Assembly (NCBI RefSeq): GCF_028713855.1
Contig: NZ_JAQTNN010000002.1
Span: 62,001-126,000 of the forward strand
Length of the DNA stretch: 64,000 bases
Origin: Sulfuricurvum sp.
Lineage (GTDB): Bacteria > Campylobacterota > Campylobacteria > Campylobacterales > Sulfurimonadaceae
Reading direction: 5' to 3'
In this document: positions 61,658-64,000 of the stretch, piece by piece
Numbering within the stretch: position 1 is the stretch's first letter
Layout of the letters: each line of letters begins with the position of its first letter
Notes under the pieces: generated by a model
Told to the model about the DNA's origin: nothing
Database searches by the model: none
Seen by the model: the letters and a program-made list of their open reading frames with translations, nothing else
Made by a program: the position numbers and the translations under genes

Positions 61658-62982
61658 CAGCTCAAGTGTCCGAACATACGGCGTTGAATCTTGCCGCACA
61701 TCCGTTTGGATGGTTGTTATTGATTATTTTTGTCGTGGGGTACTATTTTATTGCCGTAGAAGAAAAATATCATCTCGATAAAGCGAAACCGGCCCTTTTT
61801 ATCGGTACGTTTATGTATGTGTTGATCGGAGGATACTATTTTATAAACGGAGTAGATTTTACCCCTTTTGAAGCAGCTATCGACCACCTTATTTTAGAAA
61901 TCGCCGAAATTTTCTTCTTTTTATTTGTTGCGATGACATTTATCGAAGCCTTGATTGAACGAGGAGTGTTTGGTGCTTTACGATCGAAGTTAATTGCCAA
62001 AGGGTATAGTTATCGTGAACTTTTTTGGATTACAGGATTGCTTGCATTTTTTATCTCACCTATAGCGGATAATTTGACAACGGCACTCATCCTCTCTACC
62101 GTTTTACTGACGATTGAGGGGAAAGATAAAGCATTTTTAGTCCCCAGTGCAATCAATGTTGTTGTTGCCGCCAATGCCGGTGGGGCTTGGAGCCCGTTTG
62201 GAGACATTACGACGTTGATGGTATGGGCAGCGGGAAAAGGGGCATTTGTTGAATTTCTTTATCTTTTTCCGGCAGCATTTTTTGGATGGCTCATCACGGC
62301 ATTTTTACTAAGCAGATATGTTCCCGATCTTGATCCGAATAAAGAGGGTGATCCTGATGCAGCTTCAAAAATTGAAATCCTCAAGGGGGGAGAAGTTATT
62401 ATTGGAATTGGTGCTTTAACCATTGCATTAGCGGTTATTGGTAAGCAGGTAATGCATTTGCCTCCGATGTGGGGGATGCTTTTCGGACTCTCAATTTTGC
62501 AGCTTTATATGTATCATCTCCAAAAAAAGTACAAGCAGGATGTTAGTATCTTTCAGGCGATGAGCAGAATAGAAAACAATACACTACTTTTCTTTTTCGG
62601 TATTTTGGCTGCAGTCGGGGCTCTTCATTTCGTAGGTTTTTTAGCTTATGCCGCAAAGTTATATGAACTTTTCGATCCGACTGTCGTTAATATCGGCGTA
62701 GGCTTCCTTTCGGCAATCGTAGATAACGTTCCCGTAATGTCGGCTGTTCTTAAAGCGAATCCGGCAATTGATCAGGCTCAATGGATGCTGGTGACGATGA
62801 CCGCGGGTATAGGAGGATCATTGATCAGTTTCGGAAGTGCCGCAGGTGTCGGAGTGATGGGAAAAATGCCTGGGATTTATACGTTTGCATCCCATATAAA
62901 ACTGGGATGGACCGTATTAGTAGGCTATGTTGTATCGATTGCAATATGGTATTTTCAATTCATGATATTAGGTCTTTATTAA
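61654..62982 (+). CDS. nhaD: Sodium:proton antiporter NhaD
   Basis: This 442-residue membrane protein has about 12-13 helices. The pieces FISPIADNLTTALILSTVL and SAINVVVAANAGGAWSPFGD (the ion-binding region) and VGFLSAIVDNVPVMSAV are those of NhaD in the ion transporter superfamily. It probably exports Na+ in exchange for H+. ATGA overlap with nadB suggests co-transcription. It is a common gene in marine and freshwater Campylobacterota. Confidence 0.93.
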   Translation: MTAQVSEHTALNLAAHPFGWLLLIIFVVGYYFIAVEEKYHLDKAKPALFIGTFMYVLIGGYYFINGVDFTPFEAAIDHLILEIAEIFFFLFVAMTFIEALIERGVFGALRSKLIAKGYSYRELFWITGLLAFFISPIADNLTTALILSTVLLTIEGKDKAFLVPSAINVVVAANAGGAWSPFGDITTLMVWAAGKGAFVEFLYLFPAAFFGWLITAFLLSRYVPDLDPNKEGDPDAASKIEILKGGEVIIGIGALTIALAVIGKQVMHLPPMWGMLFGLSILQLYMYHLQKKYKQDVSIFQAMSRIENNTLLFFFGILAAVGALHFVGFLAYAAKLYELFDPTVVNIGVGFLSAIVDNVPVMSAVLKANPAIDQAQWMLVTMTAGIGGSLISFGSAAGVGVMGKMPGIYTFASHIKLGWTVLVGYVVSIAIWYFQFMILGLY

Positions 62983-62998
62983 CTCCTAAATATCTTTA

Positions 62999-63027
62999 GA
63001 GTATCCTTTCATCACTAAAGGGTACTC
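62999..63027 (+). terminator. Hairpin after nhaD
   Basis: GAGTATCCTTT (62999-63009) pairs with AAAGGGTACTC (63017-63027) over 11 bp with one T-G pair and a 7-base loop. A clear T run does not follow, so it may be a weak or Rho-assisted terminator before guaA. Confidence 0.45.
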
Positions 63028-63064
63028 ATCCCCTCCTAATCATCTTACCCTTAAAGGCTTACCC

Positions 63065-64000
63065 GTGAAAGATGTCAGTATTATCGTCCTCGATTTCGGC
63101 TCTCAGTACACTCAGTTGATCGCTCGCCGTTTGCGCGAAGATAAAGTCTATTGCGAAGTTCTCCCTTATCACACAAAAATCGATGCGATCAAAGCAAAAA
63201 ATCCGCAAGGGATTATTCTCAGTGGCGGTCCTTCATCGGTTTACAATAAAGATGCGTATGAAGTGGATCAAGGGGTTTATGCCCTTGGTATTCCGGTTCT
63301 CGGTATTTGTTACGGTATGCAGCGTATTGCGGTCGATTTCGGCGGTTCGGTTATTCGAAGTGACCATCACGAATACGGTAAAGCGGAACTTACGATCGAT
63401 ATGACGCAACACTCTGTCCTTTTTGAGGGGTGTGAAGATGAGCGTGCCGTATGGATGAGCCACTCTGATAAAGTTGATGTGTTGCCGGAAGGTTTTGTCC
63501 CGATCGCCTATTCACCGAATTCTCCGTATGCGGCGATTGCGGATGAAGCGCGACAAGTGTATGCTATGCAGTATCACCCTGAGGTAAATCACTCCGAAGA
63601 GGGATATTTGATGCTTCGCAACTTTGCACGCAAAATTTGCGGTATTACGTCAAAATGGGATATGGGACATTTTCTCAAAGAACAAATCGTCAAAATCCGT
63701 GCCCAAGTGGGAGATGGGAAAGTTCTTTGTGCCCTCAGCGGAGGAGTCGATTCTTCGGTTGTTGCGGCATTGTTGTACGAAGCGATCGGCGATCAGTTGA
63801 TTCCGGTATTCGTTGACAATGGCTTACTCCGTAAGGGTGAACGTGAATCGGTTGAAAACATTTTCAAAGTTCACCTCAAAGTGCCTCTCGTTGTTGCGGA
63901 TGCTTCAGAAAATTTCCTCGGGAAACTTGCCGGTGTTACCGATCCGGAAACCAAGCGTAAAATTATTGGACACACGTTTATTGAAGTGTTTGAAGCCGAA
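63065..64000 (+). CDS. guaA: GMP synthase (glutamine-hydrolysing), N-terminal part
   Basis: The gene starts at GTG 63065 and is open to the right edge (312 codons). The glutamine amidotransferase domain comes first: [25 protein letters not shown], and the nucleophile Cys in LGICYGMQR, with the His-x-Glu in [12 protein letters not shown]. The ATP-pyrophosphatase domain follows with the PP-loop [14 protein letters not shown]. GuaA converts XMP to GMP. No strong ribosome site is visible (AAAGGCTTACCC lies upstream). Confidence 0.95.
   Translation, partial: MKDVSIIVLDFGSQYTQLIARRLREDKVYCEVLPYHTKIDAIKAKNPQGIILSGGPSSVYNKDAYEVDQGVYALGIPVLGICYGMQRIAVDFGGSVIRSDHHEYGKAELTIDMTQHSVLFEGCEDERAVWMSHSDKVDVLPEGFVPIAYSPNSPYAAIADEARQVYAMQYHPEVNHSEEGYLMLRNFARKICGITSKWDMGHFLKEQIVKIRAQVGDGKVLCALSGGVDSSVVAALLYEAIGDQLIPVFVDNGLLRKGERESVENIFKVHLKVPLVVADASENFLGKLAGVTDPETKRKIIGHTFIEVFEAE

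Overview
The window is a chromosomal segment of a Campylobacterota (epsilonproteobacterial) organism, most likely a free-living Sulfurimonadaceae such as Sulfuricurvum or Sulfurimonas. The phylum call rests on gene order known from Campylobacter and Helicobacter: nuoH-N followed by pflA; nadD-rsfS next to gap-pgk-tpiA-fabI; an HP0268-type nuclease before miaB; proC-fliW next to bamD-lon; kdsA-ribH-nusB; and mqnC before an M16-family gene. The genus is inference. Genes are dense, often overlap by 1-8 bases, and many begin with GTG or TTG. No insertion sequence, prophage, CRISPR array or rRNA operon was seen.

Layout. 1-9014: end of the complex I operon (nuoH partial to nuoN) and the flagellar gene pflA. 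9006-14590: miaA, mqnP, two small conserved genes, tRNA-Arg, a lipid-A-type phosphoethanolamine transferase, rsfS and nadD. 14668-18580: gap, pgk, tpiA, fabI. 18690-22099: lipoprotein, major porin, three tiny membrane proteins, and an ABC permease without partners. 22233-28693: nusA, HP0268-like gene, miaB, acyltransferase, Xer recombinase, and a PilM/PilN/PilO-like module. 28694-36993: proC, fliW, bamD, lon, tilS, rimO, msrPQ. 36990-45371: two flavoproteins, kdsA, ribH, nusB, mqnC, M16-like protein, recG. 45454-52293: hpf, then a large secreted anchor-L/MshQ-like protein with three minor pseudopilins. 52344-58138: a four-gene phosphorelay operon on the minus strand. 58209-64000: uvrC, an LptM-like lipoprotein, nadB, nhaD and the start of guaA.

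How the parts fit. Complex I with menaquinone made by the futalosine route (mqnP, mqnC) gives a quinone-based respiratory chain, with an NDH-2-like flavoprotein and MsrPQ also likely quinone-linked. PflA and FliW belong to the flagellum. The pseudopilin operon and the distant PilMNO-like module could be parts of one type IV pilus/type II secretion-like machine. The phosphorelay combines an Aer-type PAS protein, a PAS-HPt protein, a NIT-domain hybrid kinase and a CheY-like protein.

The most unusual content is non-coding. Two families of structured intergenic repeats recur. Family 1 (about 85 bp, four copies) has three hairpins whose stems change sequence while staying paired. Family 2 (about 75 bp, two copies, each followed by an 11-bp pyrimidine/purine hairpin) sits at convergent gene ends and has a conserved GTAG loop. 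Both were found by eye and call for genome-wide covariance searches. A family 1 copy may supply the N-terminus of the M16-like gene, and a family 2 copy supplies the C-terminus and stop codon of recG.
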